Source: Akkermansiaceae bacterium (lineage in GTDB: Bacteria > Verrucomicrobiota > Verrucomicrobiia > Verrucomicrobiales > Akkermansiaceae). From it: 12,691 nt of DNA. Where the stretch lies: assembly GCA_018676385.1 (NCBI GenBank), contig JABHEX010000008.1, forward strand, positions 1 through 12,691. The letters run 5' to 3'. The notes beneath the pieces were generated by a model. The model was not told where the DNA came from. It saw nothing but the letters and a program-made list of their open reading frames with translations, and ran no database searches. Both the position numbers and the translations under genes were made by a program. Positions within the stretch are counted from its first letter, which is position 1. Each line of letters opens with the position of its first letter. Shown here in pieces: positions 1 through 5,826 of this stretch.

Positions 1-1
1 T

Positions 2-1696
2 ATGTGGCATCAGATGGATCTGATCAGACGCAGTCCAGGTCTTTGGTCTAACGAGACATTCAAAAACATCCAGATGTTCCTTGTCGAAGATCACACTCGC
101 AATGAAATGGTTGATCTTTGGGGCTTTGATACCTTCACACGCAATGGCATCTCCACGTCTCAGCTTTTTGCAGGGAACAAAATCCCCCTGTGCGTTGTCG
201 ATGTCAGTGTTCGAACTGAACGGGACGGTCCACGTGAAACCCTGCCATACCTGTTCACCTCAAACACACATGGATCCACGCTTTCTAACAAACAGCACAT
301 CGCCACGGATCTCGCGTCATCCTACTGGACAACTCGCGTGCGCAAAATCTCAGACTGGGAAGATCGCACCGTAGAAATAGAGCCCAATACCAATCGCGGG
401 TTTTTTGGACCTGGAAACACCGCCGACACGGGACTCAACTTCGTGACCATGCGGGAGATCCCCACTCGCCCGCCCCTGTCTCTGGCAGCGTATCGGAACT
501 TTGATTTGTTATTCAATCCCGGGACATTTACAATCTGGAGAAGTGATCCAGCAGACTTCACTTCGCCACCCTCTACAAACCATGTGATCAGCGGCGGCTA
601 CGCTCACCCCATGTTAGAACGCGACAAAATTGAAACCGCGCATGCTGACCCGAATATTGCCAGATCTCTCTACGACCACAGCTATCTGTCCAATCACGCT
701 CTCTACGACAAATGGTTCCACTCAGGAATACCCACAGGCGAATCGACAAATGTCACCGAGCAAGGGACCATCGCCTCCGTTCTCAACGGCGACCATCACC
801 TTCCCAACCCGCGTCTGATTTGGCGGCGTGACATTGATCCAACAGCCGTTACATCCAAGATCAGCGATGCACAAACAGGACATCAGCACGTAGCACCCTA
901 CCTCTACATTGCTGGAGGATTTAATGTAAACTCAACATCCGTAGAGGCATGGCGCGCATTTTTAGGGGCCATGCAGAAACGAACCATCCCACACTCCGGC
1001 TCTGCCGATGAAACACCCGACAGCTCTGTATTCCCCAGGCAATCAGTCGTAACAGGTACAAAAATCGAAGGCAACAACCCTGATGAAAATGACCTGTGGA
1101 ACGGCTACCGATCACTCGATAAGACGGACATCGACAAACTTGCTCATGCCATCGTCGAACAGGTCAAAGTACGCGGGCCATTTCACTCCATGGCGGATTT
1201 CGTCAATCGCCGGGTATCCACTCCATCGGATGATAATAATGCAAGCAATGGAGCCAGCAAAAATCATAACCTATCACTCTCAGGAACACTGCAATCTGCA
1301 ATCGATAATACCGACATCAATAGCCGCTATTTCAATACGGACCTAACACTTAATGATGTGCAAAACATTGGCTATAAAAACCCCGATGCCGCTGTCGGCT
1401 TGCGAGCAGCTGGAGCACCAGGATATTTCATGCAGGGGGATCTGCTACAGGCGTTGGGAAGCAGCATGACCGTGAGAGGCGACACCTTCCTCATCCGGGC
1501 TTACGGAGAATCTAGAAATAGCGATGGTGATGTTCTTGCAAAAGCCTGGTGTGAAGCCTACGTGCAAAGAGACCACACTTACCTAAACCCAATAGATGAG
1601 TCGGTCACGCGCGAGAACCTTCATATCACCAACGAACGATTTGGCAGAGAATTTAACATTATAAGCTTCCGCTGGCTCCATGAGGATGAAATCTAA
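2..1696 (+). CDS. Verru_Chthon cassette protein A, C-terminal part (5' end outside the window)
   Basis: The frame is open to the left edge, so the first ATG is probably internal and only the last 564 residues are present. Members of this family (TIGR02600, from memory) are usually above 1000 residues. They sit with cassette proteins B, C and D, which carry prepilin-like N-termini; the system is thought to be a surface or pseudopilus-like assembly of unknown function. Supporting features are the segment AGGFNVNSTSVEAWRAFLGA (residues 304-323), the PFHSMADFVNRR stretch (393-404), SYLSNHALYDKWF (227-239) and the C-terminal RGDTFLIRAYGE (492-503). The first and last of these recall the minor pseudopilin GspK, in which FNVNS-type and RGDTF-type segments occur. 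The protein is rich in Asn, Asp, Ser and Thr, as expected for an exported protein. The stop codon overlaps the possible first start of the next gene. Family assignment is by remembered motifs, not a search. Confidence 0.72.
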   Translation: MWHQMDLIRRSPGLWSNETFKNIQMFLVEDHTRNEMVDLWGFDTFTRNGISTSQLFAGNKIPLCVVDVSVRTERDGPRETLPYLFTSNTHGSTLSNKQHIATDLASSYWTTRVRKISDWEDRTVEIEPNTNRGFFGPGNTADTGLNFVTMREIPTRPPLSLAAYRNFDLLFNPGTFTIWRSDPADFTSPPSTNHVISGGYAHPMLERDKIETAHADPNIARSLYDHSYLSNHALYDKWFHSGIPTGESTNVTEQGTIASVLNGDHHLPNPRLIWRRDIDPTAVTSKISDAQTGHQHVAPYLYIAGGFNVNSTSVEAWRAFLGAMQKRTIPHSGSADETPDSSVFPRQSVVTGTKIEGNNPDENDLWNGYRSLDKTDIDKLAHAIVEQVKVRGPFHSMADFVNRRVSTPSDDNNASNGASKNHNLSLSGTLQSAIDNTDINSRYFNTDLTLNDVQNIGYKNPDAAVGLRAAGAPGYFMQGDLLQALGSSMTVRGDTFLIRAYGESRNSDGDVLAKAWCEAYVQRDHTYLNPIDESVTRENLHITNERFGREFNIISFRWLHEDEI

Positions 1697-1718
1697 CAAG
1701 CAACCGACCTGTTACATC

Positions 1719-2582
1719 ATGAGGCAAATCATGACTCTTTCTGCTATTTTCGTCTTTCTGACTATGGCATCGGCCTTGACCACCCTCAATGCTCAAGAGG
1801 CCGCACCAAGCAATACAGCTGATAGTAATAACAAACTCAGCATCCGCACACTCTGTGTTGGTTATCAGAAAGAAATACGCGCAGTCGATCTATCCAATGG
1901 CAAAAAGGAGCGCATAAGCATTCCGATGTATGATGATGCCTTCTCACCTCCATTCTCACATAGCGGCGCCTTACCTATCCACATTAGCATACCCGGCGCC
2001 GAGAAACCTTTCCACAGCATCAAATCAATACCGAACCGCAGCAACCTACTCATCTTATTTGTTTCTTCAGCGAAGAAATCTGGAAAACCTTACACCGTAA
2101 TCACTCTCGACGATTCCGATAAAGATTTTCGTTATGGCACTCGAAGAATGTTCAACTTTTGCAAATCCCATATTGCTCTTAGATTTGGTAAAAAAGCCAT
2201 TAGCCTCCCATCTGGAACGGGCCCCAAGAATGTGGTCATTAAAGAAAGCCAAGTAGGCGAAAAACGCTTTGCGATTGAGTTCTATCAGAAAGAGAAAAAC
2301 AAGTGGAAACGTTTTTCCGCAACCCGCTGGACACTCAATCCCCAAAAGCGCTCCGTAATTTTTTTCTACACCAACCCTCGCACAGGCCGCCCCACCTACC
2401 GCAGCGTTGCGGAGTACTACGTGAACCCCGCACTTGTTCAAAATAAGTTTGAGCAAAACAATAAAGCTGCCGAAGACGCAGGAATCAGCAAAGAAAACAT
2501 CGGCAAAGAGGAGGGGCCTGTTGCCAAGCCTGCAGATGAGAATAAGAATAAAACGATCCCGAAGGCTCAACCACCGACATAA
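1719..2582 (+). CDS. secreted protein of unknown function downstream of cassette A
   Basis: The start was chosen at the ATG at 1719 because it places a short basic n-region (MRQIM) directly before a hydrophobic stretch (about 16 residues) and a likely signal-peptidase site after LNA, just before QEA. An earlier in-frame ATG at 1680 overlaps the end of the cassette A gene by 17 bases and would give 300 residues. The mature part is mostly beta-prone. It has a central stretch (MFNFCKSHIALRFGKKAISL) followed by a basic, aromatic-rich region ending in FFYTNPRTGRPTYRS. The last 50 residues are a low-complexity, Lys/Glu/Asn-rich tail. No catalytic motif was recognised. Its position and overlap suggest co-expression with the cassette and export to the same compartment; I infer an accessory or surface role. 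It could also be independent of the cassette. Confidence 0.75.
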   Translation: MRQIMTLSAIFVFLTMASALTTLNAQEAAPSNTADSNNKLSIRTLCVGYQKEIRAVDLSNGKKERISIPMYDDAFSPPFSHSGALPIHISIPGAEKPFHSIKSIPNRSNLLILFVSSAKKSGKPYTVITLDDSDKDFRYGTRRMFNFCKSHIALRFGKKAISLPSGTGPKNVVIKESQVGEKRFAIEFYQKEKNKWKRFSATRWTLNPQKRSVIFFYTNPRTGRPTYRSVAEYYVNPALVQNKFEQNNKAAEDAGISKENIGKEEGPVAKPADENKNKTIPKAQPPT

Positions 2583-2661
2583 GAACCCAGATAGAACCAG
2601 TACCCAGAGCCGTCACAATTTCCGCCACCTCCTATAGGCTTCGACTACAAAAAGAGAGAGC

Positions 2662-2705
2662 ACTGCTAGGAATTTGCTTTTTGGGTGAGGTGATCGAAGG
2701 GGCTT
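2662..2705 (+). repeat. dispersed 44-bp repeat, copy 1
   Basis: This matches 3721-3764 at 38 of 44 positions in the same orientation. The first 22 positions (beginning ACTGCTAGGAATTTGC) are identical and the remainder differs at six sites. Similarity stops sharply on the left side, which suggests a defined end. The base differences do not favour third codon positions in any frame, so it is probably not coding. The family it belongs to is unknown to me; a REP-like or mobile-element terminal sequence is possible. Confidence 0.75.
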
Positions 2706-2721
2706 ATCATGGGGTGATAAG
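2703..2721. other. small perfect hairpin
   Basis: CTTATCA and TGATAAG form a perfect 7-bp stem with a 5-base loop (TGGGG). It starts inside the end of repeat copy 1. There is no T-run on either side, so it is a weak terminator candidate; it may be part of the repeat unit or chance. The second repeat copy lacks this hairpin. Confidence 0.3.
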
Positions 2722-2726
2722 GGGGT

Positions 2727-2994
2727 TATCTCGGGGTTCTCAGCGACAATGTCGGTTCGGTCATCCGGATCTTTTTTCAGATCGTAGAATTCCTTTGTAT
2801 CAGGACGATCGATCAACTTATTCCAGCCATCAATCACGACGCAGCTACCCCATCAAAATCAACGAATGGAAGTCGACCAAAGATCTCCTCCGGACCATCA
2901 GCTTTGCTTCTCAAAGCTAAAACATGAGAACCCAACTCCCAAAAACCCTTCGGCTCCGTAAGCCTCTTACATTAGTATGATCAAAGACAGACAT
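2727..2994 (-). pseudogene. decayed sulfatase, C-terminal remnant in several frames
   Basis: On the minus strand, codons from about 2843 to 2727 read CVVIDGWNKLIDRPD, then EFYDLKKDPDDRTDIVAENP. This is the typical end of type I sulfatases (DGxWKLI ... ELYDLxxDPxExxNxA). Just upstream a different frame (2971-2834) reads KGFWELGSHVLALRSKADGP followed by EEIFGRLPFVDFDGVAAS and a stop. The sense of the protein appears to continue across the frame change near 2836-2843. A third frame (from the ATG at 2994) reads MSVFDHTNVR before another shift near 2965. The N-terminal catalytic domain with its CxPxR motif is absent. The remnant ends about 20 bases before the repeat at 2662-2705. The sulfatase call for the last segment is fairly sure; linking the two upstream segments to it is inference. 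Confidence 0.55.
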
Positions 2995-3024
2995 CGAATT
3001 CTTAAGAAAAATTGTACCGAGCAG

Positions 3025-3206
3025 AAAAAGAATCTGGTAGAATAACCGAGGAAATTTTCGCGAAATTCGAGGCGTGCCGAGGGAGTGGTGCTGGCACCTC
3101 AACCGCGAAATAACGCTGAAGTTCGCAAAAATTCACCGGAACTCGCCTTTGCTAAGCGAATCCCAATTCAAATTCCTAAATCACTCTATTCTACCAGATT
3201 CTTTTT
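3025..3206. repeat. 182-bp MITE-like element with perfect 20-bp inverted ends
   Basis: Bases 3025-3044 (AAAAAGAATCTGGTAGAATA) are the exact reverse complement of 3187-3206. Inside is a second, imperfect hairpin: TTTCGCG at 3056-3062 pairs with CGCGAAA at 3104-3110, and GAGG/TGCC at 3069-3078 (with a CG bulge) pairs with GGCACCTC at 3093-3100. No open frame of note lies within it and no target-site duplication is visible at the flanks. Length, non-coding content and exact ends resemble a miniature inverted-repeat element. A structured non-coding RNA or a transcribed stem is the alternative. No transposase with matching ends is present in the window. Confidence 0.55.
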
Positions 3207-3234
3207 TTGGTTGGTATTATCCGATAGATTTTTT

Positions 3235-3256
3235 GTGCTACTTTTTTAGCACTTTT
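3235..3256 (+). terminator. terminator-like hairpin before the lipoprotein gene
   Basis: GTGCTA at 3235-3240 pairs perfectly with TAGCAC at 3247-3252 around a CTTTTT loop, and TTTT follows on the + strand. The stem is short (6 bp) and the tract is brief, so strength would be modest. It could insulate the lipoprotein gene from upstream read-through, since its start is about 40 bases further on. Confidence 0.35.
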
Positions 3257-3294
3257 GGTTGTGATCATCTCTCTCTTGGCATATCCTATTTGGA

Positions 3295-3630
3295 ATGGCA
3301 AAGATAGTTCCTTTGATGACCATAATCGCAATCTCTCTCCTCTGCTCCAACTGTGCCACCCTACTGGAACGCACAACATCCACGCCCAACTACGAAAAGC
3401 CTTATCCGGCAACCAAGATGAATATTGAGGCAGTTGGCACCGGGATCACTGGACCTGATAACAGTCACGATTGGCGATGTGCCGGGCCTTTCGATTCTGC
3501 CTCAGGTCGGATTGCCTTTGGAATCAGCGCATTGCTTGATCTTCCATTTTCCCTAGCCTTTGACACCCTCTTCTTACCCTTTGATCTGGCTTCCAAATCA
3601 AAGCCATCTCACACTGAAGTCGCAGAATAA
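3295..3630 (+). CDS. YceK/YidQ-like small lipoprotein
   Basis: This is a 111-residue protein with a hydrophobic N-terminus (residues 5-17) leading to a probable lipidated cysteine at position 20 (LLCSNC). The lipobox is imperfect because Asn precedes the Cys. The core LLDLPFSLAFDTLFLPFDL (80-98) matches the hallmark ILDLPFSLVxDTLLLPYDL of the YceK/YidQ (DUF1375) family, whose members are small lipoproteins of unknown function, about 75-110 residues long. Length and architecture fit a complete gene. The ATG at 3295 lacks a good ribosome binding site; the ATG at 3316 would shorten the signal peptide to an MTIIAIS start and is a possible alternative. It stands alone on the + strand between remnant regions, so context says little about its role. 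Confidence 0.75.
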   Translation: MAKIVPLMTIIAISLLCSNCATLLERTTSTPNYEKPYPATKMNIEAVGTGITGPDNSHDWRCAGPFDSASGRIAFGISALLDLPFSLAFDTLFLPFDLASKSKPSHTEVAE

Positions 3631-3720
3631 TTTTCCAAACCTTCTGAGAGCAGCTAACTCAAAAGGTCCCCAAGCTCGAAAAGAAAAATCACGTCTGTTT
3701 CGTCCTCGGCAACGCAACTT

Positions 3721-3764
3721 ACTGCTAGGAATTTGCTTTTTGAGCGAGGTGGTCCGAGGGACTT
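3721..3764 (+). repeat. dispersed 44-bp repeat, copy 2
   Basis: Same orientation as copy 1 at 2662-2705, with 38 of 44 positions identical and the first 22 identical. Its left boundary falls at the same base as in copy 1 (ACTGCTAGG...). Its right end overlaps the last preserved codons of the IS91 transposase fragment, so the fragment runs directly into the repeat. Confidence 0.75.
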
Positions 3765-3869
3765 CCGGTGGTGTTGTTCGTAGTCGTCGAGAAAATCGGC
3801 CCAGCCGTGGTGGACGAGTTGCCAGAGGGGTGAAGCGCGTGGGCGGCGGGGTTGGTAGATGGATGGCAC
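3753..3869 (-). pseudogene. IS91-family transposase, N-terminal fragment
   Basis: From a GTG at 3869 the minus strand reads MPSIYQPRRPRASPLWQLV, then HHGWADFLDDYEQHHRKSLG. This resembles the start of IS91-family transposases (YxPRxPxxSPLWQLV... followed by FxxxYExxxxxxxGPLRP), which precedes their zinc-binding domain. Here the match ends at about residue 39 and the zinc-binding cysteines and the catalytic HUH and Tyr motifs are missing. The sequence beyond is repeat copy 2 and unrelated bases. IS91 elements move by rolling-circle, one-ended transposition, which can leave partial copies. The GTG lies within the 3868-3897 palindrome. The call depends on a short match remembered from the family. 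Confidence 0.6.
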
Positions 3870-3897
3870 AATATATGCTCATATGAACATATATTGT
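3868..3897. repeat. 30-bp near-perfect palindrome at the transposase start
   Basis: ACAATATATG at 3868-3877 is the exact reverse complement of CATATATTGT at 3888-3897, and the ten central bases are palindromic except for one mispaired pair (TCATATGA core). It is AT-rich in a GC-rich surrounding and covers the likely start codon of the IS91 fragment. It could be the transposon end (ter-IS side) or an operator for the transposase. Confidence 0.7.
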
Positions 3898-4017
3898 GGG
3901 GGTCAAGTTTGGAAGGTGGGGTGGCTGCTGTATCCTGCGGCTGGGTGTTCTTACTGCTTCCTGCAGCAAGTTGGGAAAGGTTGCCGCTGGAGGCGTCAGT
4001 TACGTTCTGCGGCTTTT

Positions 4018-4039
4018 GACGTATGATTGTTGATACGTC
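4018..4039. repeat. inverted repeat with 8-base spacer
   Basis: GACGTAT at 4018-4024 and ATACGTC at 4033-4039 are perfect inverted arms around GATTGTTG. Arm and spacer sizes resemble the core of a tyrosine-recombinase site, but the same could be a dimeric repressor site or chance. No recombinase gene is in the window. Confidence 0.35.
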
Positions 4040-4102
4040 TTGTTTCACGTCGGGTTTGGCGAGTAGCTCTGTGGGAAATTGATGGGCTGTGCTAACCTAC
4101 TT

Positions 4103-4128
4103 CGCCGGGGGCTTCGAAGGACGCGGCG
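4103..4128 (-). terminator. GC-rich hairpin downstream of the exonuclease gene
   Basis: CGCCG at 4103-4107 pairs with CGGCG at 4124-4128, and the same centre carries the 8-base palindrome CTTCGAAG (4112-4119), with mismatches in between. It lies about 17 bases beyond the stop codon of the exonuclease gene in its direction of transcription. No T-run follows, so if it ends transcription it is not a classic intrinsic terminator. Confidence 0.3.
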
Positions 4129-4144
4129 CGGAAGTTGCCGCTAC

Positions 4145-4702
4145 TTAAGCCCAATCAACTTCGACTTGCGCCGGGTGGCCGTTGCGGTCGTTGTATTTGA
4201 GGTGGCCGTGTTCGATGCCGTATTCGTGCACCTCTTTGGTGACTTTGACATCGTAGCAGCAGTACTCGGCGATTTTCATCATCGGTTCTGGATTGCCGGT
4301 TTTTTTGTATTCCTGCCACCAGCGTAGGGCGTCGAGTCCGTCGGCGGACTTGCCGGTGCCGAGGGAGGCGGACGCGAGTGAGTCGAGTTTGAGTCGGTGC
4401 CCGAGCACGTTTTCCACCTCCACCATCATATCGAGGTTGGCGGTGGTGTTGATGAGATCGAGAATGGTGTAACCTTGGAGGACGGGGTAATCGAAGTAGA
4501 GGTGATTGTATCCGACGACGAGGTCTGCTTTGACGAGCATATTGACCAGTTCATCTGTCTGGTCCTCGTTAAAAATGTGGTATTGCGCGGTGCGGGTGGA
4601 GTAGGCGACACCGACGGATATACCCATTTTGTCTTTGTTCGCGGCGCCACCTACATCGCCAAAGCTGCGCTGGGTTTCCAAGTCAAAATAAACGGTGTCC
4701 AT
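4145..4702 (-). CDS. stand-alone DEDDy 3'-5' exonuclease-like protein (RNase H fold)
   Basis: This 185-residue protein has the three exonuclease motifs in order. Exo I is VYFDLET (Asp7, Glu9), Exo II is VVGYNHLYFDYPVL (Asn66, Asp71) and Exo III is EYCCYDVKVTKEV (Tyr147, Asp151). These are the acidic residues that bind two metal ions in DEDDy exonucleases. The overall pattern fits the RNase_H_2/PolB-exonuclease-like family, where small single-domain members of about 180-220 residues are common. No polymerase or helicase domain is attached, so DNA or RNA 3'-end trimming in repair is an inference. The start is the first ATG, one residue before the first strand (DTVYFDLE). There is no evident ribosome binding site, and an AT-rich stretch (ATATATTA on the + strand) lies just upstream. 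It is separated from the next gene on the same strand by 152 bases, so it may have its own promoter. Confidence 0.82.
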   Translation of the reverse strand: MDTVYFDLETQRSFGDVGGAANKDKMGISVGVAYSTRTAQYHIFNEDQTDELVNMLVKADLVVGYNHLYFDYPVLQGYTILDLINTTANLDMMVEVENVLGHRLKLDSLASASLGTGKSADGLDALRWWQEYKKTGNPEPMMKIAEYCCYDVKVTKEVHEYGIEHGHLKYNDRNGHPAQVEVDWA

Positions 4703-4854
4703 AATATATTAATTTCTAAGATTTGTGAATCAAATACAAAGCCACCGTGTTAGTTTAAAGTTGCCAAAATTCGAGTATATTTGATGAACTGTCGCTTAAT
4801 GATGGAGAGCATGAATAACCGAATGAGGGAATCAAGAGGCAAGTTATGCGGTGA

Positions 4855-5772
4855 CTATTTTTTGGTGAGCTCTTGCTCGAGACGATGGGTAATCCACTTT
4901 GGTGCGTTGTGTTTTTTGAGTTGTTCGATGTGCATGCGGGCAGCGGCCATGTCGCCCGTTAGCAGGGAGATTTTTGCCTTATCAGCAAGGAGGAGAGGAT
5001 CTGGTTTGTCAGGATTGACTCGTTCGTTAATCTCCATGAGTGCGGTGTAAAGATCTTCAAAGGCAGTAGTTTTATCGTTCTGGTTGATTTTTGCTCTAGC
5101 TCGTTTGATGAGCCATGCCGATTTAAAACGTAGGGTGGGGAGCTCGTTGTTAATAATTTTGAGTGCCTCAAGATTTTTTTTACCATCAATGAGTGCTTCA
5201 ACGAGTTGAGCTTTTAGAATAGAGTCGGGGAATTGTTTGAGACCGGAGCGGAGACCACGAATTTGTTCGTCGTGACGGCCGAGTAGGCGTTGGCATTCTG
5301 ACCTCATTAGAAACCAATCAATCTTGCCTGCGGGGGACTCCTTGAATGCGAGCTGATAAGCGTGCAAGGCGGGTTGGTTCTTACCGGATGCTTGGTAAGC
5401 TTGTGCACGCAGAATGTGTGTTTCTGCGCGATCCAGACGGTCTTTGGCGAGTTTAAGTGCGAAGTTAGCAATTCGGAGTGCTTTTTCTGGGTGGTGGGAT
5501 ACGAGCTCAAGTCGGCAGAGCTCTAGTTGCCAGGCAAGATTGTTAGGCTTTGCAGTTGTAGCCGAGACGAGGTCTTTAAAGGCATTATTTAATTTACCCA
5601 TCGCCTTATATGTTTGGGCGCGTTGGAAAAGCAGTTCTGGAGTGGATTTTTCAAGGATGTGTTCATTGAGCTCTTCGAGCGAGTGTCGCAAGTCTTGGTG
5701 AGCGCAAACATGAGGGAAGCTGAGGACCCAAAGGATGCAGGCGAGACAGATGATGTAAGACAGAAGACGCAA
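4855..5772 (-). CDS. secreted tetratricopeptide-repeat protein
   Basis: The protein has 305 residues and a signal peptide (about residues 1-24, hydrophobic LLSYIICLACILWVLSF, cleavage near HVCA/HQ). TPR-like helix pairs follow from about residue 44: LFQRAQTYKAMGKLNNAFKD, then ELCRLELVSHHPEKALRIA, then ILRAQAYQASGKNQPALHAY and weaker repeats to the end. No enzymatic motif is present, so a periplasmic scaffold or binding protein is inferred. The only usable start in frame is TTG at 5772, directly after a stop codon two codons upstream; the next ATG is inside the first repeat and would lose the signal peptide. It begins 54 bases after the phosphatase gene on the same strand, with no terminator seen between them. 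The two are therefore probably co-transcribed and may act together outside the cytoplasm. Confidence 0.8.
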   Translation of the reverse strand: MRLLSYIICLACILWVLSFPHVCAHQDLRHSLEELNEHILEKSTPELLFQRAQTYKAMGKLNNAFKDLVSATTAKPNNLAWQLELCRLELVSHHPEKALRIANFALKLAKDRLDRAETHILRAQAYQASGKNQPALHAYQLAFKESPAGKIDWFLMRSECQRLLGRHDEQIRGLRSGLKQFPDSILKAQLVEALIDGKKNLEALKIINNELPTLRFKSAWLIKRARAKINQNDKTTAFEDLYTALMEINERVNPDKPDPLLLADKAKISLLTGDMAAARMHIEQLKKHNAPKWITHRLEQELTKK

Positions 5773-5826
5773 GATTTAGACTTGGCTTGATACAGGTTGG
5801 ATGCCGAGGCTTCTCAGAAACTTATC

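Larger units (their letters stand above)
2583..3294. other. 712-bp gap without an intact gene
   Basis: This stretch holds, from left to right, one copy of a 44-bp dispersed repeat, a small hairpin, a frameshifted sulfatase remnant on the minus strand, a 182-bp element with 20-bp inverted ends and a terminator-like hairpin. Short open frames here are broken pieces or chance frames. I see no complete gene, and no clear terminator directly after the upstream gene. Confidence 0.7.
3631..4144. other. 514-bp gap with mobile-element debris
   Basis: This stretch holds repeat copy 2, an IS91-family transposase fragment on the minus strand, a 30-bp palindrome, a 7-bp inverted repeat with an 8-base spacer and a GC-rich hairpin near the exonuclease gene. 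Longer open frames exist (for example 3598-3969 and 3725-4048 on the minus strand), but their Pro/Thr/Ser/Arg-rich translations look like frames shadowing GC-rich debris. I see no intact gene. Confidence 0.65.

Noticed and set aside
2067..2570. Long antisense frame (167 codons) within the secreted protein gene
   Set aside because: It is the shadow of a real coding gene with a signal peptide on the opposite strand, and its translation shows no domain.
2703..2721. CRISPR-like or regularly spaced repeat unit
   Set aside because: It is only a single 7-bp hairpin; no regularly spaced repeats are present anywhere in the window.
3598..3969. Open minus-strand frame of 123 codons
   Set aside because: The translation is Pro/Arg/Thr-rich with no motif, and it overlaps the IS91 fragment in another frame, which has the recognisable sequence.
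3725..4048. Open minus-strand frame of 107 codons starting MKQDVS
   Set aside because: Low-complexity Ser/Thr/Pro/Asn content with no family resemblance. I looked for the end of an integrase that sometimes precedes IS91 transposases and did not find its typical C-terminal pattern.
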